DNA of 64,000 nt from Rhodamnia argentea (taxonomy: Eukaryota > Streptophyta > Magnoliopsida > Myrtales > Myrtaceae), in the NCBI RefSeq assembly GCF_020921035.1, contig NC_063155.1, positions 17,193,311-17,257,310 on the forward strand, written 5' to 3'. This document shows positions 22,970 through 36,989 of the stretch, one piece after another; position 1 is the first letter of the stretch; each line of letters starts with the position of its first letter. The notes under the pieces were generated by a model, which was not told the DNA's origin, did no database searches, and saw only the letters and a program-made list of their open reading frames with translations. Made by a program: the position numbers and the translations under genes.

Positions 22970-25900
22970 TTATGAGTGAGGAGTCCTCTCAGACCCATGC
23001 CTTAGGCGGAAGCTGTTGGACCTGATGCCTGATTCTGATCCACCTGCTGGCTGGTGGAAATGCCAGATGGACTCTCTATCAACCTGGCTCGGTTGGAATG
23101 ACTGCAAATGATCCCTCTCCCATGCATGAAACCGAGCTGACACAGGGTTTTCAGGTTCCTGGAAGTTTGGGCCTGAGGAACTTGCTGGAATGAAATAGAA
23201 GCCGTTGCTCTGTTCTGATGACGATGAGGCCACTGAACCCATGTGACTCATTCCTCTATGAGTTGTAGATCGCCGAGTCCCAGGAGCAATTGGCGTACGA
23301 GAATGACTAGGTTGTTGCTGGTAGAATGCCTGCGGAGCTTGGCCTCTATTTCTACCTCGAGGATTACTGCCCGGATAGGAAGGAATCAGCGATGATGGTA
23401 CAGAGCCCCCAGATCTAGCCCCAGAACTGTAGAGATTGAAACATTCCCATTTTAGTAAAGGCATAAGCAATTTAAGTGGCGTAATTTGGAACCATCGCAC
23501 AACTGATTAGTCGACTTTAACTTGGTGATTTTTCATCAAAGGCCAAATATAAATTGCAGCCCACCGAGTGGACTACCTAGGGACAGTTTCTTAACTGTGA
23601 GAACATAATTATAATTCTGTTCCACAATCCAAGGAAACTAAGCCTTCTAAAGTTACAGAGTAAGATTATTTGGTGACAGATAGACCAGGCAGTCTCGCAA
23701 TTCCCAATCATAGCAGCTCTATCCAATTTTAATAGCATTTTTGCTTTAAAAGGAGAACTTAGAACATCATTTTCCAATGCATACCTGGGGCCAACAAGGA
23801 ATGGATGCATAAACGAAGCTGGTCTTGTTATGTCAGAGCTTGTCCTAGAGGACCGCTGAACAGTAGTAGGCGGAATTGAAGGTTGATCAGCATTACCAAT
23901 ACGCCTGCTGCTGGTAGAGAAAGGAGATTGGTCCCAGCTATGAAATTGAACATCCATGGTGGGAAAGGCATAAGAATTCGGTACTTCACTAGGTAATGAT
24001 GGGCCATTCCAAGGATTACTAAAGTTTGTACCATCTGGGATGCTCCCATTCGAACTAGATGTGGAGGGGTGTATTGGTCCAAAATAAGCGATGTACGGGC
24101 AGGGATGAGCAGCAGATGATACAGAAGATTGCTCAGAAAACATAGCATGATGCACCCGGAGATCATTATCTGCATTTCGTTGTTGATAAGTACTACATCC
24201 TCCACAAAACTTAAAATTCAGAAAACTACCGCTCAACATGTCAAGAGAATCTTACATGCAGGTGCTGAAATTTCCCCTTCACTGCAAAAAACATCATATT
24301 GAATATCAGAAAGAAAATCCTGTGAAGTAATAACAAGAACAAATTTCCAAAGTTCTTACTGCACAGAGAGAGAGAGAGAGAGGTGTGCGCACATGAATTA
24401 TAAGAAATGATAAGGTCAAAGTCGTGTTATGGTTTATTTATACAGGACCCAAAAGACAAACAAGCATGAGCGGGCCCACCCCATTCTCCATTGACTCACA
24501 AGGTACCTTTTTGACCCGTAGACAGATATGTCCAGCCCATCATAAATTGAATTCTATCTGTTCAAAAGTATAGTAATCCTGACTAAACAAAGATATGCTC
24601 TTGAACTATCCACTCGATAGATAAGCCAAACAGAAAAGCAGATTTACATTTATCAGTTCAACATTCTTTACAATAGCCCCGTAGCTCAACAAGGTTCATT
24701 CTGTTTCAATAAAAAAGGAAAGAGGTGAAAAATAAAACTCCAAACCAACCTATCCTCCTCATGGATGCACCTGTTTGTCAACAACATCCTAAGTATTGAC
24801 ATCTGCTACTTAGCTCCACGGAAGTCAACTTTGCTTCCTTCCATTCATTCATCAATCGTAAATTAATTGGAAATTATACTCGGTTGTTATGGATTATGCG
24901 TAAGCACATCCTGCTTAGAGCCTAATAAAAACTTCCTTAGAGAATACTTTTACTATCCAGAAACAGTTGACCAGTCATGCACTAGAAGAGATCAAAGGGC
25001 ACCTATCACCAACTTCTTCTTATTACTCGCTTTCTTTTCCTTCTCTCAACGCCTAATCCGTCAACATCCCACAGTTACAAGGACGTAAGCTCATCATTTG
25101 CATCCTCACCACTAGGTTTTAATTTCATTTAGCATGTTGTTCCAACTCTTTGATCAATGCATTCCACTTTTCACAAGAAAATAATGAACTATTAAATTAT
25201 CTATGCACTAAATGATCACCAATATATGTGCCTTGAAACATTAGACATCCATTTTTCAGTGGTTTCCTTTGAGAAAGTAGCTGAGATGGTCTTTTCAGCT
25301 ACCAACAAGAAAGCTAAATAGAAATTTTACCCTTTCTTACGGTTCATTTACAAATGTTTAACTTATAGGTACTTCCTGTAAGAATTTAAGAAAAGACAAC
25401 CACGAAAAGCTCTTCCTGACAAGCATGGAAGTCAGGAATGTTCTTCCATATCAGCAAATGAGAATTAAGAGGTAATCGGATAAATAATTAATAAATAATA
25501 AGAGGCAAGCATTAGAGTTCAAAATAACTCTTACTCAAAAGAAGGCAGCCTTGCTAATTGCCCATATGGACACCAGTGAACCCCAAAGGTCTGCAATAAC
25601 ATCACATAGAGTTAACAATATCAGACAAAACTGAAAAAGAAAAATATAACGATAAATTTCGTAACTAAGTGCACAAAGAACAAGGATGTCCAAAGAACAC
25701 TACTAAGTAAAGAATGATTGCGACACTGAGTTCCCTCCTTAGCAAAATATTCAGGTATCATTTGAAAGTGAGACAGGATTTATAATTGGTTTTGCAATTC
25801 GATTCACCACAAGCATGGTGTTAGTATCATCTAGAGAGATTAGGAGACCACTCAAACAAGTAATGTCATCATTTTCCATCCATTAACTGAATCCTCAGAG

Positions 25901-28900
25901 CCAAATAGTGCGGTAAAAGAATCAGGACACAAGCATGGAGCTATAAGCCACCACCGTAAGTCTTTGCCAAATTTTAGAAGCTGTTCGCAAACCTGTTGGC
26001 TCTGTTCACTCTAGGACTCTGAATACATCCTAGCCAATGGTACAAATAAAGGAATGAACTCTAAAGGCTATGCTTAGAAAATGAAGCAACTAATCCATTT
26101 TACAGCATGACATGAGTCTCTACTACAAACTCACCTCTAAAGTACTGCTAGAGATTCAAAAAATAAAGAACACATTGGCTAGTCTAAAAAAGATACTAGT
26201 TTGTGTGGTTGACCACAAGATGGACTCGGTGAAAACAAGTTGAGCCACTCAAGAGCTACTTGAGCTTGATTGACACTGTTTTCGAGAGACTAATTTCGAG
26301 CATGACGCATGACTTTCAATCAAGTATAATTAATGGCAAAGACTGTATTTTTCTCTATATATTTCACCTGATATTAAGTCTACTTGGGTTGTGTCAAATA
26401 TTGAATCATTGGTTTGAATCAAGGTCAATCAAAATTGATATCGGATCGAGATCGAGCTCGAGTTTAGAGCACCAATTATTTGTATCAGATCGAGTTTGAG
26501 TCCCTTAATATGTAGGCTAATGAACCCTTAAAATACTAAGTCCGTCAGATCACTTAATGTACCTCTTTTGTAAACCAATATCAATATACCGGGAGTTTAA
26601 ATTCAATTTCTTAAAGCCTCAAAAAGTGGAGACCTCCACCGAAGGGAGACATCATTCAGGGTGATGCAGGATAGTTGCTAAAGATCTACTAATTATACAA
26701 CCAGCAAGCATCATAATTAGATGACAAACTTTCTTTGCCTGCAATTGAAAACTGAAGAGAGCAGCACAACTTCATTTTATAGGTTCCAAAGAAGAAAGAA
26801 ATGTAATGGATGTTAGGGGAAATATACTCTTAATACTAAATCCTTTCAGAGAGAGAAAGCTCAACTATGGTATTCTTAAAATTGATGGCAATTAATTTGG
26901 ACCAATGGCTTTTTTTAATTTTTTTTTATTTCCAATTCCTTCCTTAGGAATATTTACACAAGCAATACTTCCAAAGTAACCATGATCTGGCTTAGTAAAT
27001 ACATATAAACCAACTGAAATGTACATCTGATGTATTGGAATTTGATAAGATGCCGATGACTAATTGTACTCTATGTTGTTCTACAGCAAGTTAATGCTAT
27101 CTTCTGTATGGTAAGGCAGCAATACATGAACCTTAAAGAAAGGATATGCAGTGCTTCCTAATTAAAAGGGGGGAAAAAAAACAAGGGACGGACTTCCTTA
27201 AGCAAAAACAGACTCTAAAATACAAAGGGAGAGAAAATGCCGATATCCAACAGCAACAACAAGGAGTATGAAGGAATGCATTAACTATTGAAAAATTAAA
27301 TATAACCGTGAGCACAGTAATAAAACCATGAGCACTAGTATCATCATTTAAATGCTTCATTACCATCTCAGAATAACTTAAGTCATAGAGATCCTCCTCA
27401 TGGGCCCAGTCATCCAAGCTAAACTCGGGAAGTGAACGACAACCACTAGCATAGAGCCATTGTCCCTTCTCAGTCTTCCGGCAGTTTGGGCACTGCATTG
27501 CGCCCTTGCAATTGAATGCAGAACCAATGCAATCTGAACGGACGTGAGTTGGAAGAAAATGAATAAAAAGAACTTCAAAAAGGCTCAATCTATAAGAGCA
27601 AATATGTGGACCAGAAAAGAGATTTAAGCATTTTGCTGATCAGAAGATGAGGACAATTTCATCTGATATGCTACTTTTCTTCCAAGAACTAGGATATGAT
27701 TGATTTCTCAGCAAGTTAACCAACATAACCATATCTGGTTTTAAGGACCAGTGAAACCATATACTATAAAAGGTTGACGCTGCCAATGGAAATCCAAAAT
27801 GTACTCCAACTGAGCTGGACCACAAGATCAGGCATCATGCAGGCCATTGATATCCCTTCAAAAATATTCGCTGCCCTAGAGCTCTCTGAACTCTCAGCAA
27901 GATGTCGTCATTTGTTTTAATAATTAAGTCAAAATCACAAGCAAAAAGCATTGTTGCTACAAATGAGAATGCTAGTTGACTCGTTGGACAAGCATCCAGC
28001 ATCATGCAAGCCATTGGCATCCAAACCTAAAAAATGATTTACCCCGTCCTCCTCACCATAAGTAGGATCTTTGTTGTTATTATCCGATAAATCATTAAAC
28101 AGTATTAGTCCACACTTCGAAAAAATAGTTTCACTTCTAGGGGCAGTACACAGATTCAAGGTTCTTATCTTTTTCTTTCCCTTTGCCGGGGCAAATCAAA
28201 CTTCTTAACTTTCATCACTCCCATGAAACCATCATAAGTCAAAGAAAATTTCCCGAACTTGGAGCAAATTCACCTCTTAAAGCACATACACGAAAGCAAC
28301 TAGTCATTTGCTTTAGCATGTGGCCGCTTGATCCTGGTTAACACCGCTTGTGAAGAAAACACCCATCTTCGCAGCCGATGCACAAAGCAATATTTCAGAC
28401 TCGCATAACTTCACTCACTAGTAACAGCCAGCGTGTCTGCCTTCTGTCGTAGTATAGTTCTCTCCATTGACCAATTTTAATCGATCTAATTCAGTTCCAA
28501 GTAGATTATTAATTCAAGATCAAGATGCAAGGAAGAATTAATCTTCAATTAACCGATCGACTCATCACATCATCCCAAACTCATCAAACCATTCTTCACC
28601 TCCCCCGGAATGCTCAAAGCCAGAGAAGAAGAACAAAGAAAAATTTCATATTTGAACAAGAGCCATCGAACTCAATCTAATTGCAGCCAATTAATTTACA
28701 TTCGCCAAATTTCAGTCGAAGGAGCCGTCTCAAAGCCAATCCAAAATACCCCAAGCAAAGCAAAAAAGGAACAAACTTCAAGCAGATCGGATCTCAGAAA
28801 CACGACCCGAAACTCTAAATTCCTCAAAAGCTCACCTAAATGGAACTGATGACCGCATTGAAGCTTGGCCCACGACCGATCCCCATTGTCGGTGACGACC

Positions 28901-28983
28901 TCGAGGCAAATGGAGCAAGACACGGACCTGCCTCCGCCATCGCCATCGTCGACCGCCACGTCGTCGTCGCCCTTCAACCCCAT
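22970..28983 (-). CDS. RFI2: RING-H2 E3 ubiquitin ligase, RFI2-like, 413 aa
   Basis: Six exons join in frame: 28983-28836, 27533-27364, 25590-25535, 24281-24256, 24169-23785, 23426-22970. Residues 23-67 form a C3H2C3 RING (C23, C26, C43, H45, H48, C51, C64, C67), split by intron 1. The following EKGQWLYASG, LPEFSLDDW, LYDLSYSEM and GVHWCPYGQL blocks match Arabidopsis RFI2. The C-terminal half is low-complexity, rich in S, P, N and G, with a late FHAWERDHL motif shared by the family. RFI2 acts in red/far-red light signalling and flowering time, presumably by ubiquitinating an unidentified target. Start: the family begins MGL; an upstream in-frame ATG at 29040 would add 19 atypical residues. 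Exon 4 is only 26 nt. Introns 1-3 are each over 1.2 kb. Confidence 0.93.
24364..24382. repeat. Short (AG) microsatellite in RFI2-like intron 3
   Basis: About nine AG units lie near the donor-distal end of the intron between exons 3 and 4. No function is evident. Confidence 0.85.
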
Positions 28984-29330
28984 ACCTCGATGGGAAAAAA
29001 GCAAATCAACCCAACAACCCCCCGAACGTCGTCCCTCCAAATCAAAGACCGAAGGAAAAAAAAAGAAAACCCTAATCCGATTCCGGAAATCGACGAGCTC
29101 CCGGATAATAATTTAAGCAGGAATCAGACCTCCCCGGCCTGCGATTTACACACAGGAGATCGTCGGATCACGAATGAGGGCGAGAGGAAGGTTCGATGGA
29201 GGAGAGAGAGAGGAAATGGAAGAGGTGCGTGAATCAATCGGGGAGTGGGAAGAACATGGAAACGAAGAAGGAGTCGCTGAATTCGGATTTAATTATTATT
29301 GGTTGGTTCGTCTGGTCTGGCTTAGCGACC
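28984..29330 (-). promoter_or_regulatory. Leader and proximal promoter of the RFI2-like gene
   Basis: Upstream of the ATG at 28983 the minus strand is CT-rich (plus-strand GAGAGG and GGAAGAG words at 29175-29240), typical of plant 5' leaders. A pair of AAACCCTA/AACCCTAA-like words occurs near 29066-29076 on the plus strand. There is no clear TATA box. The extent is inferred. Confidence 0.35.
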
Positions 29331-31350
29331 TTCTCTTTTTTTCTATTTTATTTTAGTTTTTCTTTTCTTTTTTTACTTTTTCTTTGGATTACTGGATTAT
29401 TTGTGTACGTGAAGCGAGAGGGGGTGGGTTGGCGTCCGTTGGATTTGGGGAAGGGGACAACGTTGTCCGAACGGGACAACTGGACGGCGGCGATTGGTTT
29501 TGGGTGGGTTGAGTTCGGATTGAATTTGGTTGACTATTGTTGGCCCGGTCGGGTCTCTCTCTTTTTCTTTTTTCTTTTTTCCTTTTTTCTATTCTGATTT
29601 TTTTTGTGGGAAATTCTAATTTTCTTTTTCATGTTTTTCTCATTTTTTCACTCTTTTTTTTCATTTTTTTTTTTGCTGGCGACAGAAATAAAGTTTTGTC
29701 ATTTAGTATTAATGCTTGTCAAGCAATCAATTCCAAATAATTATTTACATATTTTCACGCACCGAGCGCAATCGAAATTTGAGAAATTAAATTGTTTTGT
29801 GTAGCAATGTGCTTAACAATTGTCGGAACAAAGTTATTAACGTAGCTCAAGAACAATGATAGGTGTAAATTTTCATGTTGTGCAAGCGAAGGTTGCAATC
29901 TTCTTTTTCCATTGTTTTCTAAATGACTCGTTCGAACTTCAAATAATCACCTCCTCTTTCTTTTGTGTGTTCCATTTGTTTGCTTCGGAATTCTAAGATC
30001 TTTTCTTTTTTTTATGGTATGGTAACAAAAGCTCAAAAATCAGCGAAAAATTCGCATAAGCAAAATAGAAATACACTGAACTAGTCTCGCACAAGGCACG
30101 TAGAAAATATGGGCATCTATAAATTAGGAGTGTCAATAATTCGGTTCGATTCCGTTTTTGAAGAAAATCGAACGAAATAGAATCATTAAAAAGTAAGCTT
30201 GAATCGAACCAAATTTTATCTTAAACTAAATATGAACCAAATAAAAAATCTAATTCGGTTCGGTTTGATTTACGATTTTTTCTTTCTTTCTTTCCTTCCT
30301 TTTCTTTTTTCGTTTTTTGGTGGTTGAAAGCCGACGATGGCTACGAAGCCCCCCACGGAAGTTGATTTCTACAGCAGAATTGTTGCCATGAGCACCTTAA
30401 AACTCCCGAGTTCTTAAATAATCAATAAAAGAAAATCCAGAAGAAAATGAAGCCTGGTCTTGAGATTGACTTTCGAGTTACATGGCTCACGAGCTAAGTA
30501 AAGACTGAAAAAGTCAATTGCGTTGAATGCCTAACAACCTCAACACCACCAACCTTTTCATGAGCCATCATCAATGGAGGATCTCATCGTGTTGATTCCG
30601 TCTTAAATATTGTCTTTTTCCCTTGCGTGGCTATAACTCCATTAATGGTTCTTCTCTTACTTGTACCGAGACTCTGCCGTCTCAAGGCAGTTAGAATTTG
30701 CAATCAGAACATAATTAGTAAATTTGTGGAGTCGTTTAACTTGTTAATTTCAAGATTAGGTCCCACCATTAGACAATCTCTCTCTCTCTCTCTCTCTCTC
30801 TCAAAATCAAAATTCAGAATCAAATATTAGATTCATGAAGGTTTGAATACTGATTCACGTCGCGAGGGTACATTCCCTCGTGGCATTTAGTAGGTAGCAT
30901 CCATTTTTAGATGCCTTGACCAACCACCTTTCGCAACTGTTATCCCGTCGAACTACATTACTTGATTTTCGTACGATGAAATGTGGATCAAACAGCCCTT
31001 CGATGTCCCCGAAGGTTTCAAGTCTATTCACATATTCGGATCCAACAGCCCTTGCGTGCCGCGCGCCGAATCACGGGGCACGCAAGTTTTTCGTCGGCCA
31101 ACATGCGAATCCTATCGAAACCGATATCCCGCGCGCCTTTAGCAACCGACGGTAGACACAAGCTTGACGTCCCTAAAGAGAAAACAACTGTGTAATCGCT
31201 AGATACAGATGCTCTCTCTCGAGGTGATCAGTTGATGAAGGCGGTGGTGGGCTTGAAGCAGCGCGGATTCACTTGGGCCTTGGATCTCCGAACTCTGGAA
31301 TTTAAGCCCAAATCTCTGTTTCATTTATATAGAATAAAACGGCATTAACT
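29331..31350. other. Spacer with low-complexity tracts and no gene
   Basis: T-rich tracts dominate 29330-29680. A partial element starting AGGAGTGTCAATAATTCGGTT (about 30127) resembles one end of a hAT-type MITE but has no clear partner end. There is a (CT)12 microsatellite at 30778-30802. The open frames here are compositional. 31000-31350 holds nothing identifiable. Confidence 0.5.
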
Positions 31351-31358
31351 CATAAGAA

Positions 31359-31430
31359 TCCGTTGTCGTCCAGCGGTTAGGATATCTGGCTTTCACCCAG
31401 GAGACCCGGGTTCGATTCCCGGCAACGGAA
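31359..31430 (+). tRNA. tRNA-Glu (anticodon UUC)
   Basis: This is a 72-nt cloverleaf. The acceptor stem TCCGTTG pairs with CAACGGA. The D arm includes CAGCGGTTAGGATA, the anticodon stem-loop is CTGG-CTTTCAC-CCAG with TTC at 31392-31394, and the T arm is CCGGG-TTCGATT-CCCGG. The A box (AGCGGTTAGGA) and B box (GGTTCGATTCC) are intact, and T-runs from about 31434 provide a Pol III terminator. There is no intron, and CCA is not encoded, as expected for a nuclear gene. It decodes GAA/GAG for translation and tetrapyrrole synthesis if expressed. Confidence 0.97.
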
Positions 31431-31809
31431 ACTTTTTTTGTTTTTTTGTTTAGACTTTTTCTTTTCTTGGATCGAAAGATGAATAAATTATTTTTCGCTC
31501 TTTTAGCTTTCATCTTTGTTTAACCTTGCCTGATGACTGAAGATGATCAATGCTTGGGCAGATCACGATACAAGAACCACGTGCAAATTAAAAAAAAAAA
31601 ACTCAATTATCCTCTTTTCTAGTCACACATTGCTTAAGAACTACGAGTTTAACATTTGATAATCACACTTTTTGCCCAGATTCACAACTATATTCTTTAC
31701 TAGCTTGTCACCCCCTAAAAATAATAGAAATTTCAAATCTAGCCAAAAACTTTCGCCAGAACTGTGGCCTGGACCAGATATTTACACTGTGCTCCACCTA
31801 TGTTCTTGC
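31431..31809. other. Spacer between tRNA-Glu and the acyltransferase 3' end
   Basis: This is AT-rich and includes the tRNA terminator and probably the acyltransferase 3' UTR (read on the minus strand). No other feature is visible. Confidence 0.5.
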
Positions 31810-34800
31810 TCAACAGGTATTCCAGTTTCGCGATACATTAGCTTCCATGTACTGCTTCCAAGCCTTGAGAGCACCAAGGACTCTGGCGTCCTCCGGCTTC
31901 TCCTTCGGTCTGTAACCATTCACGAATAAGCCCTTAGCAGCGAACCCCATCAGCTCCAACGGGTCCATGTACCCACGCATTCTCGACATGAAGGCCCCTC
32001 CTTCGTAAGAGAAACCCATCCTGAAGTACCGGTCTGTGCCCGCTGTATCTTTTGGGCCGGAAAGATGTTCTTCTGGTCGTATGTGCGGAGTTTGTGTCGA
32101 CGGATGCAGTTTGGAATATGCATCAGCCTCGATACCCAATGACTCCCAATCGACCTGCTGCACCACACCAGCGACTCTTGGTGAGTCCTGCATAGAGTGC
32201 GTGCATAACTGCAACGATTGTTCTAGTGCTAGCTTGTCAACAAGAATTTTCAACTCCTGTAGTCGGTGACCGATCCGGGACGCCATGGCATCGTAAAGTT
32301 TGCCTCTTGAAACATGTTTGAGTCCCTCCATATTGAGCAGGTCATCAAAGTGGATAGGATCACCAATAAGCACAATCACCTACTCTCGAAATTCAGACCA
32401 ATATATTGCATCAGAGGTTAGGCGATCTCCGTTTTTAAAGTGCATCAAATAACTGAAAGTATACTTTCAGAGCTTGTGCCTAAGACTCAAACAACACATT
32501 TACTCAGAAGGCTTTTTCTCACAAGTCAGCAATACGAGTCAACCAATGAAGATTAACAATATGAAGTACCTCCAGAAGTTCTACAATAACCACCTTGTTT
32601 AGAATTTGTTAAGATCTTCAGGTATTAATGTGACAGCTTTAAATTTTAGCTCCATAGAATTAAGTTGCTTGATAATTTGATAAGCCCTAACATAACATAT
32701 TTTCCATCATTGAGTCAAATCTTTTGGAAGAAAATTGCATCAACACCTAGCTACATACCGTCTTGCCAATCCTTGGAAAGTTGGCTCCAATAGGCATGAT
32801 ATCTTGCATTCCTGTATGCACAAAAGGTACAACCATAGGAATGCTGTCTGCATCGAGTATTAACCTGCAGTAGACAAAAATGGAAAGCCAATGAACATCA
32901 AGCGCCCAATAGCTCCACACAGCAGATAACTGAACATATGTTCTAGACGGTATTCCAGCAGATGACCAGCCAGATTAAGGGGCAAAGAGATGTAAAAGCA
33001 AAAGAAATTGAATATTTGAGCTCAAGCCACTCGAAGTTTCACTAAAAACTTTACTAATTGAGCTCCACTAACACAGCTCATCGTCACAGGGTCAATTAAA
33101 CCAAGCTGTACCCCTGGCAGCAACGGCCCTAACTTTCCCACTACCAATTGATAAACCATCTAAAGAGGGCACTCTTCACCCCTACCAAGTTTGACTAGGG
33201 TGATAGAATAAATGGGGTCTTGGTTCTTCTAATTTTGAACAGGGCAATAGGGAGCCATTTCATGGTTCGACGGAAGAAAGATACAAACTCTTCTACTACC
33301 AAAAAACGCTCAATTGGAAGAAGGAAGGCACCAGATCATAGAGAAGGAATGGAATAGCCATGGGCCACAATGACAGGGAAAGAGGGAAAGAGATGCGAAA
33401 ATCGAGTATCAGATGCTAACATGTCACCTCCCAACACCTCTCTTCACTGATCCTATGGTTCTCCCACCATCACGAGAACGACTGCCTTCAGGAAAGATGT
33501 GAACCCACCCACCACTGTTCAATTTTGATATAGCCATGTCCATACCCTGAAAAATGTACGACAGACAAAATATATTAGATTTTATGATGGCCATAAAACC
33601 CCAAAAGATACAGTTGCAACATTGTCATAATACTCATAGAGGACACAGTTTCCAATTGTCAAATGTGGAAGGTATCATTGCGATTTACAAAAAATCCTCA
33701 GATGGTCATTATCGTGCACCATGGTAACATATTAAGTGATTGAGAGAGAAAAACTGAGTGAAGACATTCATTTCCGATAATGAAATCGAAACCTGGAGGT
33801 TTCGTATTTTACAATCTACATGGGCTATCTTCAAAAAAGTGGAACCATTATCACAGATGAAACACCGCAAGGCAACACAGAACTTGGATCTGCGCAGAAC
33901 TCAAATACAAAGTCACAGCCCAAAGATGACGAAACACAGAAAAAGAAACGATGAGATGGATTCATTTCCAAAAGAGTACACAATGTCCAACAAAAACAAC
34001 AAACAAGCCATGATGCACATTCTATATAGCCTTCCCGACTTGATCAAAGTAAACAAGTATGCAAAATGCGATAAAGAAAAATAAAACTATGATTATAAAC
34101 ATAGAGAAGAACAAACCATGCCAATAGAGAAAAAGCGAGGCTATGCAAGAACCTCCATCTAGTTGAATGTCATTACCTTTTGATAAATCCCCTCACCACG
34201 TGAAACTGGCAGAACTTTTACGGATTGAAAGAATGCAGAAGTCACGGGATTGCTAAAACATCGATCAGTTGCACAAAGTGTCCATCTCAGGTTATGAGCA
34301 TCCAATAGAACACTTGGAGGGAGAAGTGAAGCGATAACAAATGGATCATCCACAGAAGCAACATGATTGCTTACCTAAATGACAAGATCCTTGGTTAGTC
34401 ATCTCTACCAACATGTTAAAAGGATCATAAAAGGAAGAGCTTAGATGCCCGATTTGCAGGCAGGCTGATCTATACCGTGAGAAGGGGCTTATTTTTGGGT
34501 CTGTGAAGCAGTGCATCATGTAGCTTCTCTACACCATATACCTGCCATAACAAAAAATATTTCAATAACTCCATGCCTGAGACTTCAGAAAGGGTAGACA
34601 GTTCCCAGCCAAGCAAACTGGTCCCACCTGAACACGATTTAGGCCATGCATAAACACATGGCACATATTCCCTAAAACAGGCACAGCAACAGCTCGAACC
34701 ATTCGAAGGGCAATAGAATCTCCTTCAGCATTAAATTCCTCGCTGACTGTTGTACGAAAAATTCAAAAGTCAACATTTGCACCTTACTTCTCTCAAAGGA

Positions 34801-36826
34801 GTTAAAAATAAACATTACGTATAAAATATAAAGCATTTAAAATATCCACCCCAGAGATTCCAGCACACAAGGTAAAAAGGAAAATTTCATGCACTAAGTA
34901 TATCAAACCTGTAATGGAATGATAAACTGAACTTAGTTATTATGAGTAATTCATCAGATGCGCTGAGGAGTTTGGTTTCCTCAACTTGAGGACGCAATAC
35001 CAGGCTGTCTTTTAAACATTTTAATGTACCTATATAAAGAAGGTTATGCTATCATATAATTCGCCCCGGCAAATATCAAAGAAGTCATTCAACTGTCAGT
35101 CATCTTTGCTTTTAACAGTTGAAACCCGATTTGTATAGCAGTCGTCATTATCCTTTACAAAACAATCAGCAATCGCTGTCACTTCATTGTGCTATATGAA
35201 ATTTCTTTACAAAAATTATGCCTTTACACAAGCAGCTACAAAACATACGTGGCACACTATCGGCGCCACATTGTAATCTCCTGGGCATATTGGTCACCAT
35301 AAGGGTTCCAAATTCCATATTTATGGAGGAAAAGCCCACATCCAGTGGCAAGCCATGCTTAGTCACTATGCTAATTAGCTCGCCATTGATTTCTCCATTA
35401 TATCTGTTCCTCGTCCTCGGCTTAGATTGCGGTTTTCACCCATTTCATAACTCTACTTATTAAATCACTTGGCTGGTCAGCTTCGCTAAACACTATCTCC
35501 TAGCAATTGACTCTCGAAATCTTAGCTCCCACTAATTCCTCATTGATCCAACTAGCATGACTTTACATTAACCCTCTGATCAACATTAAAAAGCATGTAC
35601 AGAGAATAAGAAAATAGAGCTGGTAACAAAGGACTTTGAAATCCTTATTTTTTCCTTCATTTAATTTTTTTCCTTTTGCGATCGCAATAAGAATTGTCAT
35701 CACTCCACTTTCATCTCATTGATCGAGCTTTTACTTCAGCCTATCCCCATGGATAAGAAGTTGCTTTTTAAATTTGATACCATTCACATAATTGACAGCA
35801 GGCCGACTTATCCATCATTAGATTATTTGTCCTGACCTTTGTTAAATCCCTGCATTAGTCAAACGTTATGTTGTGACCAAATCAGATGATTCAAGTATAC
35901 CAGAAGACGCATTATTGGCTTGCAACATGGACCGTATGTGAAAATGCATATGGTAAAATTTCATAGTTTTCTCAACCATCGCATCAAGGGAACCTAGCCA
36001 GCAAATTTTAATGTCCTTAAAATTAATCCTGAATAAATCTTCAATTTATTTTTCAGCTATTCCTTGACATACAAGATTACACATGACACAAGTTCTAGTA
36101 TTCCTATACACGAAACAGGTCAAAAGGTACTTTCTCAATGTACACATTGAAATCATCCGTGCATTTATTTTCCACACGAGGAATTTAAAACTCCACAACA
36201 GCGTCATGTGGGCATTGTAAGCCGGTTCCATATCATCCAAAGCATCTTAAAAACCTTCACGAGCAACATGAACGAGATCAACTGGCATCATAAATAGTCC
36301 CTCAGGCTACGTATTCTAAAATGATACAGAGTGAATCAAGCTATCAGCCAAATGAAATTTACATCCAAAAGCATGTGCCATGTACAAGCACATCAAAGCA
36401 CCTGATGACCGCGGCCTCCACTTCGGAAAGGGGGAAAGAAACCTTTCGAATTCAATAATAGCTAGCTGGAAAGATGAAAAACCCAAGAACAAACATCCTC
36501 AATCCTCAACTCCGTTTCATCGATGGGATGACTGCTCCGCCATCTAACGCCTACGCCACAACACAAGTGCGGGAATCAACCGGAGAATGCACAATACCTC
36601 TCTTGCGGTAGAAGGACGACGACGACGGCAAAGAATCCCTCCGGAAATCTCGGAACGTCTGGAGCCAACGCTGCACAGTCGAGGAGAAGTAACCGTCGGT
36701 GAGCAACGCCCGCCCGCGACGGTGCTTATCGACGGCAACGACCCTGAAACGGTCCCTTAGCCGGAGCTGCAGAGACCGAGCTTTGCTCTTCCACAGATCG
36801 CCTCTTTCGAACCACTGCACGCCCAT
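31810..36826 (-). CDS. Tafazzin-like phospholipid/glycerol acyltransferase, 468 aa
   Basis: Seven exons join in frame: 36826-36598, 34746-34628, 34541-34476, 34374-34177, 33546-33428, 32864-32759, 32379-31810. The acyltransferase core carries the NHX4D catalytic motif (N141, H142, D147 in SNHVASVDDPF) and FPEGSRSR (222-229), separated by the TLCATDRCF-NPVTSAFFQS region and GEGIYQKGMD, as in tafazzins. The N-terminal 76 residues are basic and plant-specific. The C-terminal 130 residues after GDPIHFDDLL form a plant extension with no domain I recognise. The closest relative I recall is Arabidopsis At3g05510. Tafazzins transfer acyl chains between phospholipids and lysophospholipids, including cardiolipin remodelling in mitochondria; substrate and location here are inferred from family only. 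Confidence 0.94.
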
Positions 36827-36972
36827 GTCTCTAGACGCGAAACCCGCTAGTCAGACTGTCGGGCACATACACACGAAGGAGGGAGAGAGAAAGATCAGAG
36901 AGCGGTGGCCATGGAAATGCGCAGAGAGAGGTGGAGAGAGAGGAGAGAAGCGCGAGCGTAGAGCGAGAAAGA

Positions 36973-36988
36973 GGGTTTATACTTATAG
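36973..36988 (-). promoter_or_regulatory. TATA-like box of the acyltransferase gene
   Basis: The minus strand reads CTATAAGTATAAACC here, about 150 bases before the ATG at 36826, and is followed by a CT-rich leader. Position and composition fit a core promoter. Confidence 0.5.
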
Positions 36989-36989
36989 G

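Noticed and set aside
23828-24205. 125-codon alternative frame in RFI2-like exon 5
   Set aside because: It is out of frame with the conserved residues; the acceptor at 24169 gives a frame that matches the family.
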